Below, one piece after another: positions 8,146-17,499 of a stretch of 38,004 nucleotides of DNA (position 1 is its first letter; every line of letters starts with the position of its first letter). The stretch is taken from positions 459,736 to 497,739 of the forward strand of contig NZ_RDBK01000001.1 of the NCBI RefSeq assembly GCF_008042275.1. The letters are read 5' to 3'. This stretch comes from Streptomyces sp. OR43 (GTDB lineage: Bacteria > Actinomycetota > Actinomycetes > Streptomycetales > Streptomycetaceae). Under the pieces are notes generated by a model that searched no databases, was not told where the DNA came from, and saw nothing but the letters and a program-made list of their open reading frames with translations. Position numbers and translations under genes: made by a program.

Positions 8146-10712
8146 CCAGCACCCGCGCCTCCGTGCGCATCAGCCTCTCCTCGCTCCGCGCTCACCGGCG
8201 CCGGTTCGCCGGCACGCTGACCGCCGTCCTGCTCGGTGTCGCCTTCCTCGCCGGCACGCTCGTCATGGGGGACACCCTGCGCGCGAGCTTCGACACGATG
8301 TTCGGCAACGCGGCCGCCGGCACCGACGCGGTCGTCCGCAGCACCAATGTCGTCACCGTCTCCGGTGAGTCCGAAGGCACCCGGCAGCCCGTGAGCACCG
8401 GCCTCGCGCAGCGCATCGGGCAACTGCCCCAGGTCGCCGCGGCCGCCCCCGACATCCAGGGTGCCGGCCAGCTGATCGGCACCGACGGCGAACCGATCGG
8501 CGGCCAGGGACCGCCCACTCTCGCCGGAAACTGGATCGACGACCCGAAGCTCAACCCCTACCGGCTGGCCGAGGGCCACGCCCCGTCCGCACCCGGCGAG
8601 GTCGTCGTCAACCGCGGCACCGCGGACAAGGGCGGGCTGAAGATCGGTGACACGACCGTCCTGCGCACCCCGGACCCGGTCCGCGTCACCGTCGTCGGCC
8701 TGGCCACCTTCGGCGGCGAGGACGGCATGGCGCAGGTGACATACACGGGGATGACGCTCGCCGACGCCGAGAAGCACCTCACGCCGAAGCCCGGCCAGGC
8801 GTCGAGCATCCAGGTCCGGGCCGGCCCCGGGGTCAGTCAGGGGGAACTCGTCGACGCCCTGCGGCCCGTGCTGCCCCCGGACACCGAGGCGATCACCGGA
8901 CAGGCCTCGGCCGCCGAGAACCAGGACATGATCTCCGGCGCCTTCCTGAGCCTGTTCACCACGCTGCTGCTCGTCTTCTCCGGCATCGTGCTGCTGGTCG
9001 CGACCTTCTCCATCCACAACACCTTCGCCATCGTTGTCGCCCAGCGCACCCGCGAGAACGCCCTGCTGCGCGCGCTCGGCGCGTCCCGCCGGCAGATCCT
9101 CGGATCGACCCTGACCGAGGCGAGCATCGTCGGCGTGATCGCCTCCGCGGCCGGACTGGCCGCAGGCATCGCGATCGCCGCCGGGCTCCAGGCGCTCTTC
9201 CCCGCGATCGGATTCCCGTTCCCCGACGGTTCGCTCGTCATCAGCGGCGTGTCCATGCTGCTGCCGCTCGCCGTCGGCGTCGTCGTCTGCATCGGATCCG
9301 CCCTGGTGCCGGCCGTTCACGCCGGACGCACCGCACCGCTCGCCGCACTGCGGGAGACCGCCGTCGACGACTCGGCCGCCTCCAGGAACCGCGCCGCCAC
9401 CGGGCTCCTGCTTCTGCTCGCCTCGGCCGGGGTGATCCTGACCGGCGTGCTCGCCGATCCGTCCGTCTGGCTGTCCGCCGCCGGCGCCGTGCTGGCCCTC
9501 GCCGCCTTCGTCGTCCTCGGCCCGGTCGCCTCCACCTGTGCCGTACGTCTTCTGGGCGCGCCGCTCGGCCGGCTGCGCGGCGCCACCGGGCACCTCGCCC
9601 GGCGCAACGCGCTGCGCAGCCCGAAGCGGACCGCCTCGACGGCGACCGCCCTGATGATCGGCGTGGCGGTGGTCTCGCTCTTCACCGTGTTCGGCGCCTC
9701 GCTGAAGGCCACGATGAACCAGACCGTCGACCGCTCCTTCGCCGGGGACCTGGCCATCAGCGCACCCGCCTTCGGCGCCGGCGGCAGCGGGCTCAGCCCC
9801 CGCCTCGCCCCGGCCGTCGACCGGCTGCCCGACGTGGCCACCGCTGTCGGCCTCGGCAAGGGTGTCGCCGAGGTCAACGGATCCGGACGCGCCCTCACCG
9901 TCACCGACCCCGCCGCACTCGCGGCGGTCCTCGACCTCGGCAAGGTCGACGGATCGATGAAGGCGCTGGGAACGAACGGCATCGCCGTCTCCGACACCGA
10001 GGCGGACAAGCGGGGGCTGCGCACCGGCTCCACCGCACGGCTCACCTTCACCGACGGTACGGAGCGCACCTTCACCGTCCGGGCCGTGTACGGACAACCG
10101 GAACTGGCGGGCGACTACGTCATCACCCGGCAGGCCTGGGCCCCGCACCGCGGCCAGGACTCCGACGCGCTGGTCGCCGTGTCCTTCAAGGACGGGGTGT
10201 CCACCGCGGACGGCAGGGCCGCGGTCGAGAAGGCCGCCGCCGCGTACGGGAACCCGGAGGTGCAGTCCCGCGGTGAGTACGCGCAGTCCTCGGCCGGCGG
10301 CATCGACATGATGCTCACGCTCGTCTACGCACTGCTGGCCCTGGCGGTCCTGATCGCCCTGCTCGGCATCGCGAACACCCTCACCCTGGCCATCCACGAA
10401 CGCACCAGGGAACTGGGCCTGTTGCGGGCCGTGGGACAGACCAGGAAGCAGGTGCGGGCCATGGTCCGCTGGGAGTCCGTCCTGGTCGCCGCGTTCGGCA
10501 CGGCAGGCGGTCTCCTGCTGGGCGGCTTCCTCGGCTGGGTGCTGGTCAGGGCGTCCGAAGGCGCGGGCGACACCGCCTTCGCCTTCGCCCTCCCGCCGGC
10601 GCGACTGCTCGTCGTCGCCCTGGTGGGCATCACGGCGGGCGCGCTCGCCGGCTGGCGGCCGGCCCGGCGGGCGGCACGGCTGGATGTGCTCCGCGCCATC
10701 GCCACCGACTAG
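8142..10712 (+). CDS. ABC transporter permease, two FtsX domains
   Basis: 856 aa. An N-terminal helix (about 20-42) leads to an extracytoplasmic MacB-like region. A first FtsX domain begins near residue 265 with three helices and the coupling sequence ARENALLRALGASRRQI-like (RTRENALLRALGASRRQ). A second extracytoplasmic part follows, and a second FtsX domain starts near 722, carrying ERTRELGLLRAVGQTRKQ. The double FtsX layout is usual for Streptomyces transporters of this class, so one permease chain can form the whole membrane unit. The start overlaps the ATPase stop. The substrate is unknown. Two hairpins follow the stop codon. Confidence 0.93.
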
Positions 10713-10717
10713 GGTTC

Positions 10718-10766
10718 TTCGTCCGGACCGGGCCGGACCCCGCGAGGCCGGCCTGATCCGGACGAA
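10718..10766 (+). terminator. Stem-loop after the ABC permease gene
   Basis: TTCGTCCGGA (10718-10727) pairs perfectly with TCCGGACGAA (10757-10766). The loop contains further GGCC/GGCC pairing. It starts 6 bp after the permease stop. Confidence 0.7.
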
Positions 10767-10789
10767 AGACCCCAGGCGCAGGTGAACGG

Positions 10790-10825
10790 CAGGAGCGGGG
10801 CGCCCCGAGAGGCGCCCCGCTCCTG
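10790..10825. terminator. Strong bidirectional terminator, 15-bp perfect stem
   Basis: CAGGAGCGGGGCGCC (10790-10804) and GGCGCCCCGCTCCTG (10811-10825) form a perfect stem with a 6-nt loop CCGAGA. It lies between two convergent genes, the ABC permease and the anti-sigma-type ATPase, and should serve both. Confidence 0.85.
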
Positions 10826-10830
10826 CGGCG

Positions 10831-11352
10831 TCAGCCGACGACCACCGATCGTGCCGCCGAGGGCGTGACGCCCTCCGGCGCGGTGACACCGCTCAGGTCG
10901 AACGGCCCGTCGGTCGTCGCCCCGTACAGCGCGTGCGGTGGCTGTGTGGCGAACAGGGAGGGAGTGGGAAGGGTGAACCAGACCACCTTTCCCGCACCGC
11001 CCCGGGGACGCACGCCCCAGCTCTCGCTGACCGCGGCAATCAGTGCGAGTCCGCGCCCCGACGTACTGGAGTCGCCCGCCTCGCGCACGGTCGGCAGCCG
11101 TGGGTCGTGGTCATGGACGGACACCGTCAGCCGTTCGAGCAGCAACTCGACCTCGACGGTGCATGATTTGTCCGGCTGTGCATGCCGGTGGACATTGGTC
11201 AGCAGTTCAGTGACGCCGAGTGCTGCCTGGTCGACCAGAGGATCGAGATGCCAGTAGCGCAACTGCGCCGAAATGATTCTGCGGACCTGACCGATCCGCG
11301 ACGGCAGGGCCTGGAGCTCCACCGTGCAGTGCCTGCTTGGCTCGCTGATCAC
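10831..11352 (-). CDS. RsbW-like anti-sigma factor ATP-binding protein
   Basis: 173 aa from the GTG at 11352, which has GGGGAG 8 nt upstream; the longer open frame to 11604 lacks family similarity. It shows the HATPase_c (GHKL) fold: the N-box (LGVTELLTNVHRHA), the HDHDPRLP segment where D contacts adenine, and the G2-like SGRGLALI. Streptomyces carries many such orphan serine kinases that bind sigma factors or phosphorylate STAS anti-anti-sigma proteins; the partner here is unknown. The C-terminal 40 residues beyond the ATPase fold are low-complexity. A strong terminator follows. Confidence 0.85.
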   Translation of the reverse strand: MISEPSRHCTVELQALPSRIGQVRRIISAQLRYWHLDPLVDQAALGVTELLTNVHRHAQPDKSCTVEVELLLERLTVSVHDHDPRLPTVREAGDSSTSGRGLALIAAVSESWGVRPRGGAGKVVWFTLPTPSLFATQPPHALYGATTDGPFDLSGVTAPEGVTPSAARSVVVG

Positions 11353-11539
11353 GGCTGCGACTCCCCGAAGTAGGTCCGGAAGAAGACGAAGGAACGGATC
11401 CAGCAGATGGCTGGCTGCTGGTTCTGGCCCGGCGGCCTGGATCTCACTGTCACCGCCGGTGAACCATGAGTGATGCGTCTCCAATGTCACCCAGCGGCCA
11501 CCGCTCCGCAACTCGCGGTGTCCTCGCGGCCCCGTTCCG

Positions 11540-11857
11540 TCAGCCCCGCCGTCCGCCGGCCCGGCGTACGGCCTCCAGGAAACGGCGGGCGGGCGCGGCG
11601 TCATCGGGCTTGCCGGGGCGCCGCGGCATCGTCAGCCGGTACCGCGTCCCGTTTACCCGCGCCACCGTGGCGTCCGCACCGGCGAACCACGGTCTGCCCG
11701 CACTCACCGTGCCCGCAGGCGCACTGTCGATCTCCCGGCCGTAGCTGGTGAGCAGCGCCACCCGGCCGTCCTTGACGGTGACCTGCCCGGCCCGGGTGAG
11801 CGAGCGCGCCCACCGGTCGATACGCACGCCCGTCTCACTGAACTCCGTTTCGTACAC
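11540..11857 (-). CDS. Conserved-looking small hypothetical protein
   Basis: 105 aa from the GTG at 11857 with GAAGGGG shortly upstream; an upstream in-frame start would add low-complexity sequence. I do not recognise a named domain. The sequence is mixed and soluble ([36 protein letters not shown]), with a beta-rich pattern and a basic C-terminus. It is read away from the PLP enzyme gene and toward the anti-sigma-type gene, 187 bp from that gene's start. No function is proposed. Confidence 0.6.
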   Translation of the reverse strand: MYETEFSETGVRIDRWARSLTRAGQVTVKDGRVALLTSYGREIDSAPAGTVSAGRPWFAGADATVARVNGTRYRLTMPRRPGKPDDAAPARRFLEAVRRAGGRRG

Positions 11858-12081
11858 GGCCCCTTCGCCCCCTTCGTCGCACCCCTGCAAGGAGTGTGCA
11901 CATCCAGGGGCGTGTGCACCAGGGCGGAACGGGACGCGAAGGCTCATTCCCGACACGTCGGCCCACGGAGACGGCCCGCGGCACCAAGGCAGTGCTATGG
12001 AGTATCAAAGTCAACGTTTGCCCAGGTGGGGGGCATATCGTGGGCATCGCCGGGACCGGTCGTACGAGGAGAAGCGCACTG

Positions 12082-13242
12082 ATGGGCACGAGCGAGCACA
12101 GAGACGACGCAGACGCTGCGGCGACCGTCGACATCGACCGCACCGACCTGGCGTACCGCGCCTGGCTCAAGGAGGCCGTCCGTAAGGTCCAGGCCGACGC
12201 CAACCGCTCCGCCGACACCCATCTGCTGCGCTTCCCGCTTCCCGAGAGCTGGGGCATCGACCTCTACCTCAAGGACGAGTCGACCCACCCCACCGGCAGC
12301 CTCAAGCACCGGCTGGCCCGGTCGCTGTTCCTCTACGGGCTCTGCAACGGCTGGATCCGCCCCGGCAAGCCCGTGATCGAGGCGTCCAGCGGTTCGACCG
12401 CCGTCTCGGAGGCGTACTTCGCCAAGCTGATCGGCGTCCCCTTCATCGCCGTGATGCCCCGCACCACCAGCCCCGAGAAGTGCCGGCTCATCGAATTCCA
12501 CGGTGGTCGATGCCACTTCGTGGACGACTCGCGCAAGCTCTACGAGGAGTCCGCCGGGCTCGCCGAGGAGACCGGCGGTCACTACATGGACCAGTTCACC
12601 TACGCCGAGCGGGCCACGGACTGGCGGGGCAACAACAACATCGCGGAGTCCATTTACCAGCAGTTGAGGATGGAGCGGTACCCCGAGCCCGCCTGGATCG
12701 TCGCCACGGCGGGCACGGGCGGCACCTCGGCGACCATCGCGCGGTACGTGCACTACATGCAGCACGACACCCGGATCTGCGTCCCCGATCCGGAGAACTC
12801 CTGCTTCTTCGACGGCTGGACGCACCACGACCCGCACGCCACCAGCGACTGCGGCTCCCGCATCGAGGGCATCGGCAGACCGCGGATGGAGCCGAGTTTC
12901 GTCCCGGGCGCCATCGACCGGATGATGAAGGTCCCGGACGCGGCCACCGTCGCGGCCGTGCGCGCACTGGAGCGGTCCATCGGCCGCAAGGCGGGCGGCT
13001 CCACCGGTACCGGCCTGTGGAGCGCGTTCAAGCTGGTCGCCGAGATGGTCGCGCAGGGCAGGACCGGCAGCATCGTTACCCTGATCTGCGACCCGGGCGA
13101 CCGCTACCTCGACAAGTACTACTCCGACACCTGGCTGGCCGCCCAGGGCCTGGACATCGCCCCGTACACCCGGACGATCGACCACTTCCTGGCCACGGGC
13201 AACTGGCCGGGACAGGACAAGGGCCCGTCCGGCACCCGGTGA
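12082..13242 (+). CDS. PLP-dependent cysteine synthase-fold enzyme (Cds1-like)
   Basis: 386 aa, ATG with GAGGAG about 10 nt upstream. It is a type II PLP enzyme. The Schiff-base lysine is K75 in [10 protein letters not shown], the substrate/phosphate loop is [12 protein letters not shown], and the PLP phosphate loop is [14 protein letters not shown]. The C-terminal extension (about residues 330-386, ending in GNWPGQDKG) is longer than in CysK. This matches the actinobacterial branch that includes the mycobacterial cysteine desulfhydrase Cds1 (Rv3684), which makes sulfide, pyruvate and ammonia from cysteine. That assignment is by resemblance, so synthase activity remains possible. The 224 bp upstream contain an AT-richer patch near 11995-12025 but no sure promoter. 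Confidence 0.85.
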   Translation: MGTSEHRDDADAAATVDIDRTDLAYRAWLKEAVRKVQADANRSADTHLLRFPLPESWGIDLYLKDESTHPTGSLKHRLARSLFLYGLCNGWIRPGKPVIEASSGSTAVSEAYFAKLIGVPFIAVMPRTTSPEKCRLIEFHGGRCHFVDDSRKLYEESAGLAEETGGHYMDQFTYAERATDWRGNNNIAESIYQQLRMERYPEPAWIVATAGTGGTSATIARYVHYMQHDTRICVPDPENSCFFDGWTHHDPHATSDCGSRIEGIGRPRMEPSFVPGAIDRMMKVPDAATVAAVRALERSIGRKAGGSTGTGLWSAFKLVAEMVAQGRTGSIVTLICDPGDRYLDKYYSDTWLAAQGLDIAPYTRTIDHFLATGNWPGQDKGPSGTR

Positions 13243-13248
13243 GGAATC

Positions 13249-13728
13249 CTAGGCGCCGGCCGCCGACAGCCGGCGGTCCAGATTGCGCACCGCGCCCCGG
13301 AACGACCTGCCGACCGCGCCCCGCGCCCGCCGCAACGTGAACCGGAACAGTGCCGAACCATCGGCGGCGAAGGTCCACTGCACCCGGGTGCCGGTCCCGG
13401 CCGGGGTCAGCCGCCACTCCTCCAACAGGGCTTGCAGGCCCGGGGCGTTGGACTGGTCGATCCGGTAGGCGTACCGCTCACCCGGGTCGGTCGCCACGAC
13501 CGTCTCCCGGAACGCGATCCCGCCCCGCAACCGCACCTCGCGGCCCGCCCCGCCGTCGAGCGGCAACGCCGCAGTGAGCTGGGTGAACCAGCAGGGCCAG
13601 CCCTCGATGTCGTCGGCCAGGGCCCGGTACACGGCCTCGGGCGGCGCGGACACCTCGGCTGCGAAGACCAGCCTGACCGGAGCGGACTCCACGAAGTCGA
13701 GGTCCACGGAGCGGAGTCGGCGTGCCAT
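13249..13728 (-). CDS. SRPBCC family protein
   Basis: 159 aa, ATG with GGGAGGT upstream. The fold pattern is START/Bet v 1-like: VRLVFAAEVSAPPEAVYRALADDIEGWPCWF at the N-terminus, a long beta sheet, and a C-terminal helix that is Arg-rich (RRARGAVGRSFRGAVRNLDRRL). Such proteins bind hydrophobic ligands or act as cyclases; no catalytic residues can be assigned. Its stop lies 6 bp from the stop of the convergent PLP enzyme gene, leaving no room for a separate terminator. Confidence 0.85.
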   Translation of the reverse strand: MARRLRSVDLDFVESAPVRLVFAAEVSAPPEAVYRALADDIEGWPCWFTQLTAALPLDGGAGREVRLRGGIAFRETVVATDPGERYAYRIDQSNAPGLQALLEEWRLTPAGTGTRVQWTFAADGSALFRFTLRRARGAVGRSFRGAVRNLDRRLSAAGA

Positions 13729-13844
13729 GGAACGCACCTCCCGTGCGATCGGCGGCGGATGGAGCCGCGCACACCCTAACCGGCGGACCCCCAGAAGTCG
13801 CCAGGTGCGACGGAACCCGATCGTGCCACGGTACGAGGACGGGG

Positions 13845-15845
13845 TCAGCGGACCGCGGTGAGCGAACCGCCCTCCCTCAGCCGGGCCGTCAGCTCCACCG
13901 GCGCGTCCCGCGGTGCCCGGACCGCGAGCGTCGTCCCGGCCGCGGCGTCCCGCACGGAGCCGGTGGCCTCGATCCGGTCCACCGCACGGCTCCCCGCCGC
14001 CAGCACGTACCAACGCCCGGACGGCGCCTTCCAGTGCGTACCCGCCAGAATGTGCTGTCCGAACCGGCTGCACAGGGCCGTGTCGCGCTCGTCCGCCACC
14101 ACCGTCCCCGGTCCGGTGGGCGAGGAACTGGGCGGCAGGAACTGCACCAGCACACGTCCGGGCCCCTGCCAGGTGTCGGCCCGGGTGCAGAGCCACTGGG
14201 CCGGCGTGCCGGACTCCGGCAGGCGCTGCTCGGCGAAGTTCCAGTTGTTGACCGCGCGGACACCGGTGCCCCGCAGCGCCGTCAGCGAACAGGCGCTGCG
14301 GGCCCAGGCCAGCAGCGCGGGGGTGCTCGTCGCCTCCCTCGGCTGCCGCGCCCCGGCACCGGCGGCCGGGCCCGGCGTGAACGTCAGGTGGACCGGGGCG
14401 AGGTCGCCCAGGTCGGTGAGGAGGAACGCGTGGTTCTCCACGATGCGTCCGGAGGAGCGCAACTGGAGCACCGGCCAGGAATCGCAGCGTCCGCCCGGCG
14501 AGGGCCGCGGCACGGCCGCGGTGACCCCGTCCGCGTTCACCTCCAGCGTGCGCGCCGGGCTGTCCGGCGCCAGCAGGTCGCGGGTCGTGGTCCGCGAGAT
14601 CCAGGGAGCCATCAGGAACCGGGCCCGGTCCCCGCCGCGGCTGACGACCAGGGCCGCTCCCGTCGTCACATCCGCGCCGTCCGTCCGCGCGAAGTCCAGT
14701 GCGGGCGGCGCGGACCCGGTCAGTGGTTCCGCGTAACGCACCACCCGTACACCGCGGTCGTGGAACAGCACCACGGCGGCGCCGTCCACCTCACCCGCGT
14801 ACAGGAGCTGCGGCGGCTGGGCGGGCGGCACCGCGAGCGTGCCGGGCGTGGCCGAGACGGCGACGCCGGCCGGGGTGTGGCCCCAGGTCCGCAGCGCCCG
14901 GCTCAGCAGGGCCCGGTCCCCGGTCCGGTCACCGCGGGCCGGCCAGGCGGTGAAGTCGATGCGGGAGGTGTCCGCCCACTCGCCGTCCGCGGTGGTCAGC
15001 AGCGTCTGCGGGTCGAGTGCGGGAGCGAACGTGCTCCGCGCGCCGGGCTGCGGGGCCGACGCACCCTGCTCCGTCAGCGCGACCAGACCGCCGGCCACCG
15101 CACAGAGTGCCGCGACCGCCGCCACCGCCCGCACGCGGTGCCTGCGCCGCAGCAGATCGCTGGGACGCGTCTGCAGCACACACGGGTCGAACTCCCCGGA
15201 GCGCAGCAGCTCCTCGGCGCCCGCCCGGTCGGCGTCCTCCAGCCGCCTCGCGGCCCGCACCGCCCCCGCCGGGTCCGTCGAGCCCGCCCGGCTGAGCAGG
15301 GCCTGCGCCTCGGGGGCGTCCAGCGCCTCCAGCAGCCGCAGCGCGAACGCGGCCCGTACGGCTCCGGGAACCGCCGACAGCGCCTGGTCCAGAGCCAGTT
15401 CCGCCGCTCCGCCGGCGCGCGGGAAGAGCCGCAGACCCCAGACTGCCGGGAGCGAGGGGCGCAGGGCCGCGGGTGCCGGGAGCCGTTCTGGCCACCAGCG
15501 CGGCCGCCGCTCGTGCGCCAACGCGGCGCGCAGCACCCGCAGCCGCATCCAGGCGTACGCCGAGCCGGTCCCGTCCGGGGCCGGGCCGCGGACGGCACCA
15601 CGGGTCTGGGCCGGGACCCGCGACAGGGCCGGGGCCTCGGACGCCGTACGCACGCCGGGCAGCGCACGCTGTACCGCCGCGTGCGCGGCGAGCACCCGGC
15701 GGTGCCGGCCGAGGGACGGCGGCAGCACCAGATAGGCGAGCCGGACGAGACGGGGATAGTGCTCCATGAGCGCGGACTCGGCCTGCTGCACGCCGGGGCG
15801 CTCGCTGTTGCCGGCGGAACGCTGCCGCGGTGGGTGGATCGGCAT
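13845..15845 (-). CDS. Membrane-anchored sigma-factor-like protein with large outer domain
   Basis: 666 aa, ATG with AAGG 9 nt upstream; M27 is an alternative start. Three parts can be seen. Residues about 27-185 resemble an ECF sigma factor: MEHYPRLVRLAYLVLPPSLG like region 2, and LDQALSAVPGAVRAAFALRLLEAL like region 4 helices. Next comes a basic stretch and one transmembrane helix at about 238-257 (AVAAVAALCAVAGGLVAL). About 400 residues outside the membrane follow, beta-rich with paired cysteines and no named domain I recognise. The region 4 recognition helix looks weak, so DNA binding is not certain. Similar proteins seem conserved in Streptomyces, but I know no function. Confidence 0.75.
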   Translation of the reverse strand: MPIHPPRQRSAGNSERPGVQQAESALMEHYPRLVRLAYLVLPPSLGRHRRVLAAHAAVQRALPGVRTASEAPALSRVPAQTRGAVRGPAPDGTGSAYAWMRLRVLRAALAHERRPRWWPERLPAPAALRPSLPAVWGLRLFPRAGGAAELALDQALSAVPGAVRAAFALRLLEALDAPEAQALLSRAGSTDPAGAVRAARRLEDADRAGAEELLRSGEFDPCVLQTRPSDLLRRRHRVRAVAAVAALCAVAGGLVALTEQGASAPQPGARSTFAPALDPQTLLTTADGEWADTSRIDFTAWPARGDRTGDRALLSRALRTWGHTPAGVAVSATPGTLAVPPAQPPQLLYAGEVDGAAVVLFHDRGVRVVRYAEPLTGSAPPALDFARTDGADVTTGAALVVSRGGDRARFLMAPWISRTTTRDLLAPDSPARTLEVNADGVTAAVPRPSPGGRCDSWPVLQLRSSGRIVENHAFLLTDLGDLAPVHLTFTPGPAAGAGARQPREATSTPALLAWARSACSLTALRGTGVRAVNNWNFAEQRLPESGTPAQWLCTRADTWQGPGRVLVQFLPPSSSPTGPGTVVADERDTALCSRFGQHILAGTHWKAPSGRWYVLAAGSRAVDRIEATGSVRDAAAGTTLAVRAPRDAPVELTARLREGGSLTAVR

Positions 15846-15875
15846 GATTCGGTGCCTTCTGAGCCGTGGGCGGAA

Positions 15876-15912
15876 ACCGTCACACCGACAAACGACTCGA
15901 TCGTGTGACGGT
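15876..15912. promoter_or_regulatory. Inverted repeat upstream of the sigma-like gene
   Basis: ACCGTCACAC (15876-15885) and GTGTGACGGT (15903-15912) are perfect 10-bp arms with a 17-bp AT-richer spacer. It lies 31 bp before the sigma-like start and 57 bp after the SRPBCC stop, on the same strand. It could be an operator or promoter element or a terminator of the upstream gene. The long spacer favours a protein site. Confidence 0.5.
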
Positions 15913-15968
15913 CACATCACCTGCCCATGACGCACGCGCCCGGACCCGCGCCGGCGCGGCACGTGCGG

Positions 15969-16421
15969 TCAGCCGTACGGCTGTGCCGGCCGGTCGAGCA
16001 TGGAGTCCAGGACCCGGCCGAAGATCCGCCTGCCCGCGCCGGCGATCATGGGGTCGCCCCACCGCGGCAGCAGCCGGAGGGAGAGTTCCTCCACCCACAC
16101 CACATGGGAGCCGGCGTGGGTGGGATACACATCGATCGACGCCCGGCCCCGCACCACCCGGCCGCGCTTCTCCAGCCGGCACATCCCCGCCCGGCTGCCG
16201 GCCGGCGGCGACCACCGCACCACTTCCATCGGATCGTCGAAGGCCAGCGGGCCGATCCCCGTCCGGGCCACGAAGACCGTCCCGACACGGGTCGGCAGCC
16301 CGGTCGGCACCGTGATCGTCGTCAGCGGGACCTGCGCGGCGTGCCGCTCCCAGTCCGTCACCCGGCGCCAGGACTCGGCTGCGGGCAGAGGGGTGAAACG
16401 CTCGATGCGGAAGACGGCCAC
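15969..16421 (-). CDS. SRPBCC family protein
   Basis: 150 aa from the GTG at 16421. It begins MAVFRIERFTPLPAAESWRRVTDWERHAAQVPLTT, the usual start of SRPBCC/polyketide cyclase-like proteins, and continues with alternating strands and a C-terminal helix (GAGRRIFGRVLDSMLDR). It shares the fold class with the protein at 13249-13728 but not its close sequence. The ligand is unknown. It sits between the DeoR regulator and the sigma-like gene, all on the same strand. Confidence 0.8.
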   Translation of the reverse strand: MAVFRIERFTPLPAAESWRRVTDWERHAAQVPLTTITVPTGLPTRVGTVFVARTGIGPLAFDDPMEVVRWSPPAGSRAGMCRLEKRGRVVRGRASIDVYPTHAGSHVVWVEELSLRLLPRWGDPMIAGAGRRIFGRVLDSMLDRPAQPYG

Positions 16422-16474
16422 AGGTCGATCCTAGGACGTCACGGCTCCGGCGCGAGCTGAGCGGAATCCGGTGC

Positions 16475-17317
16475 TCAGTCCTGCTCCGGTTCGCCGCCAG
16501 CCGCCCGGCCCGCCACCACGAGGCCCGGCAGACGCTCCTCGATCTCCTCACGGGCGCCGTCGGACAAACCCGCGTCCGTGACGAACGTGTGCACCTGCTC
16601 CAGCGCGGCGAACGAACTCAGGCCCACCGTGCCCCACTTGGTGTGGTCCGCGACCACCACCACCCGTCGCGCCGACTGGACGAAGCGGCGGTTGGTCTCG
16701 GCCTCCGCCAGGTTCGGCGTCGACAGTCCGCCCTCCACCGAGATCCCGTGCACGCCGAGGAAGAGCACATCGAAGTGGAGCGAGGCGATCGCCCGGTCGG
16801 CGACGGGGCCGACCAGCGAGTCGGACGGGGTCCTGACCCCACCGGTGAGCACCACCGTCGCGGCACCGGGCCGCGAGCCGGGCGAGCCCGGACGCTGCGC
16901 CGCATGGAACACGTCGGCGACCCGCACCGAGTTGGTCACCACCGTCAGGTCCGGTACGTCCAGCAGATGCTGGGCAAGGGCATAGGTGGTGGTACCGCCG
17001 GAGAGCGCGATGGCGCTGCCGGGCACGGCCATCGCCGCGGCGGCGCGCGCGATGTCCTCCTTGGCGGACAATTCCAGCGCCGACTTGGCCTCGAAGCCGG
17101 GCTCGTGCGTTCTCGCCTCGACCACGGGCACCGCGCCGCCGTGCACCTTCTCGATGACTCCCTGGCGGGCCAGCGCGTCCAGGTCCCGGCGGACGGTCAT
17201 GTCGGAGACATTCAGCTTCCGGGTCAGCTCATTGACCCTGACCCCGCCGCGTCTGCGCACCTCGTCGAGGATCAGCGCACGCCGCTGCTCCGCGAGCAGA
17301 TTCTGATTCTCGCTCAA
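16475..17317 (-). CDS. DeoR/GlpR family transcriptional regulator
   Basis: 280 aa from the TTG at 17317, with AAAGGA 12 nt upstream; an ATG at about 17371 would add an unusual Arg-rich leader. The N-terminal winged helix (residues about 8-62) contains GGVRVNELTRKLNVSDMTVRRDLDAL followed by GVIEKVHGGA, diagnostic for DeoR proteins. The DeoR C-terminal sensor domain follows, with the sugar-phosphate loop SGGTTTYALAQHL. It likely represses a carbohydrate pathway gene set and is induced by a phosphorylated sugar. It is divergent from the polytopic hydrolase-like gene, but no sugar gene lies next to it, so the target is unclear. Confidence 0.9.
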   Translation of the reverse strand: MSENQNLLAEQRRALILDEVRRRGGVRVNELTRKLNVSDMTVRRDLDALARQGVIEKVHGGAVPVVEARTHEPGFEAKSALELSAKEDIARAAAAMAVPGSAIALSGGTTTYALAQHLLDVPDLTVVTNSVRVADVFHAAQRPGSPGSRPGAATVVLTGGVRTPSDSLVGPVADRAIASLHFDVLFLGVHGISVEGGLSTPNLAEAETNRRFVQSARRVVVVADHTKWGTVGLSSFAALEQVHTFVTDAGLSDGAREEIEERLPGLVVAGRAAGGEPEQD

Positions 17318-17499
17318 CGCTGTGCCCGGTCCTTTCCTCTGGCCGTGCGGCAGTCCGTGTCGACGGCTCATCCTGCCACGCGGTGTCGCGGGCCGCCGCA
17401 CTGGGGAGATTCCGTAAGAGCGGTGCGGACACCCGGTCTCATCCAGCACTCTGGTGACCGGCCGTCAGCCGCGTCCCCCTCCGAGAGCGAGTCACCCCC

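Noticed and set aside
13722..15908. Open frame of about 730 codons on the plus strand opposite the sigma-like gene
   Set aside because: The translation is Arg/Gly/Gln-rich and lacks any domain, while the minus-strand protein has ordered sequence and a membrane helix.
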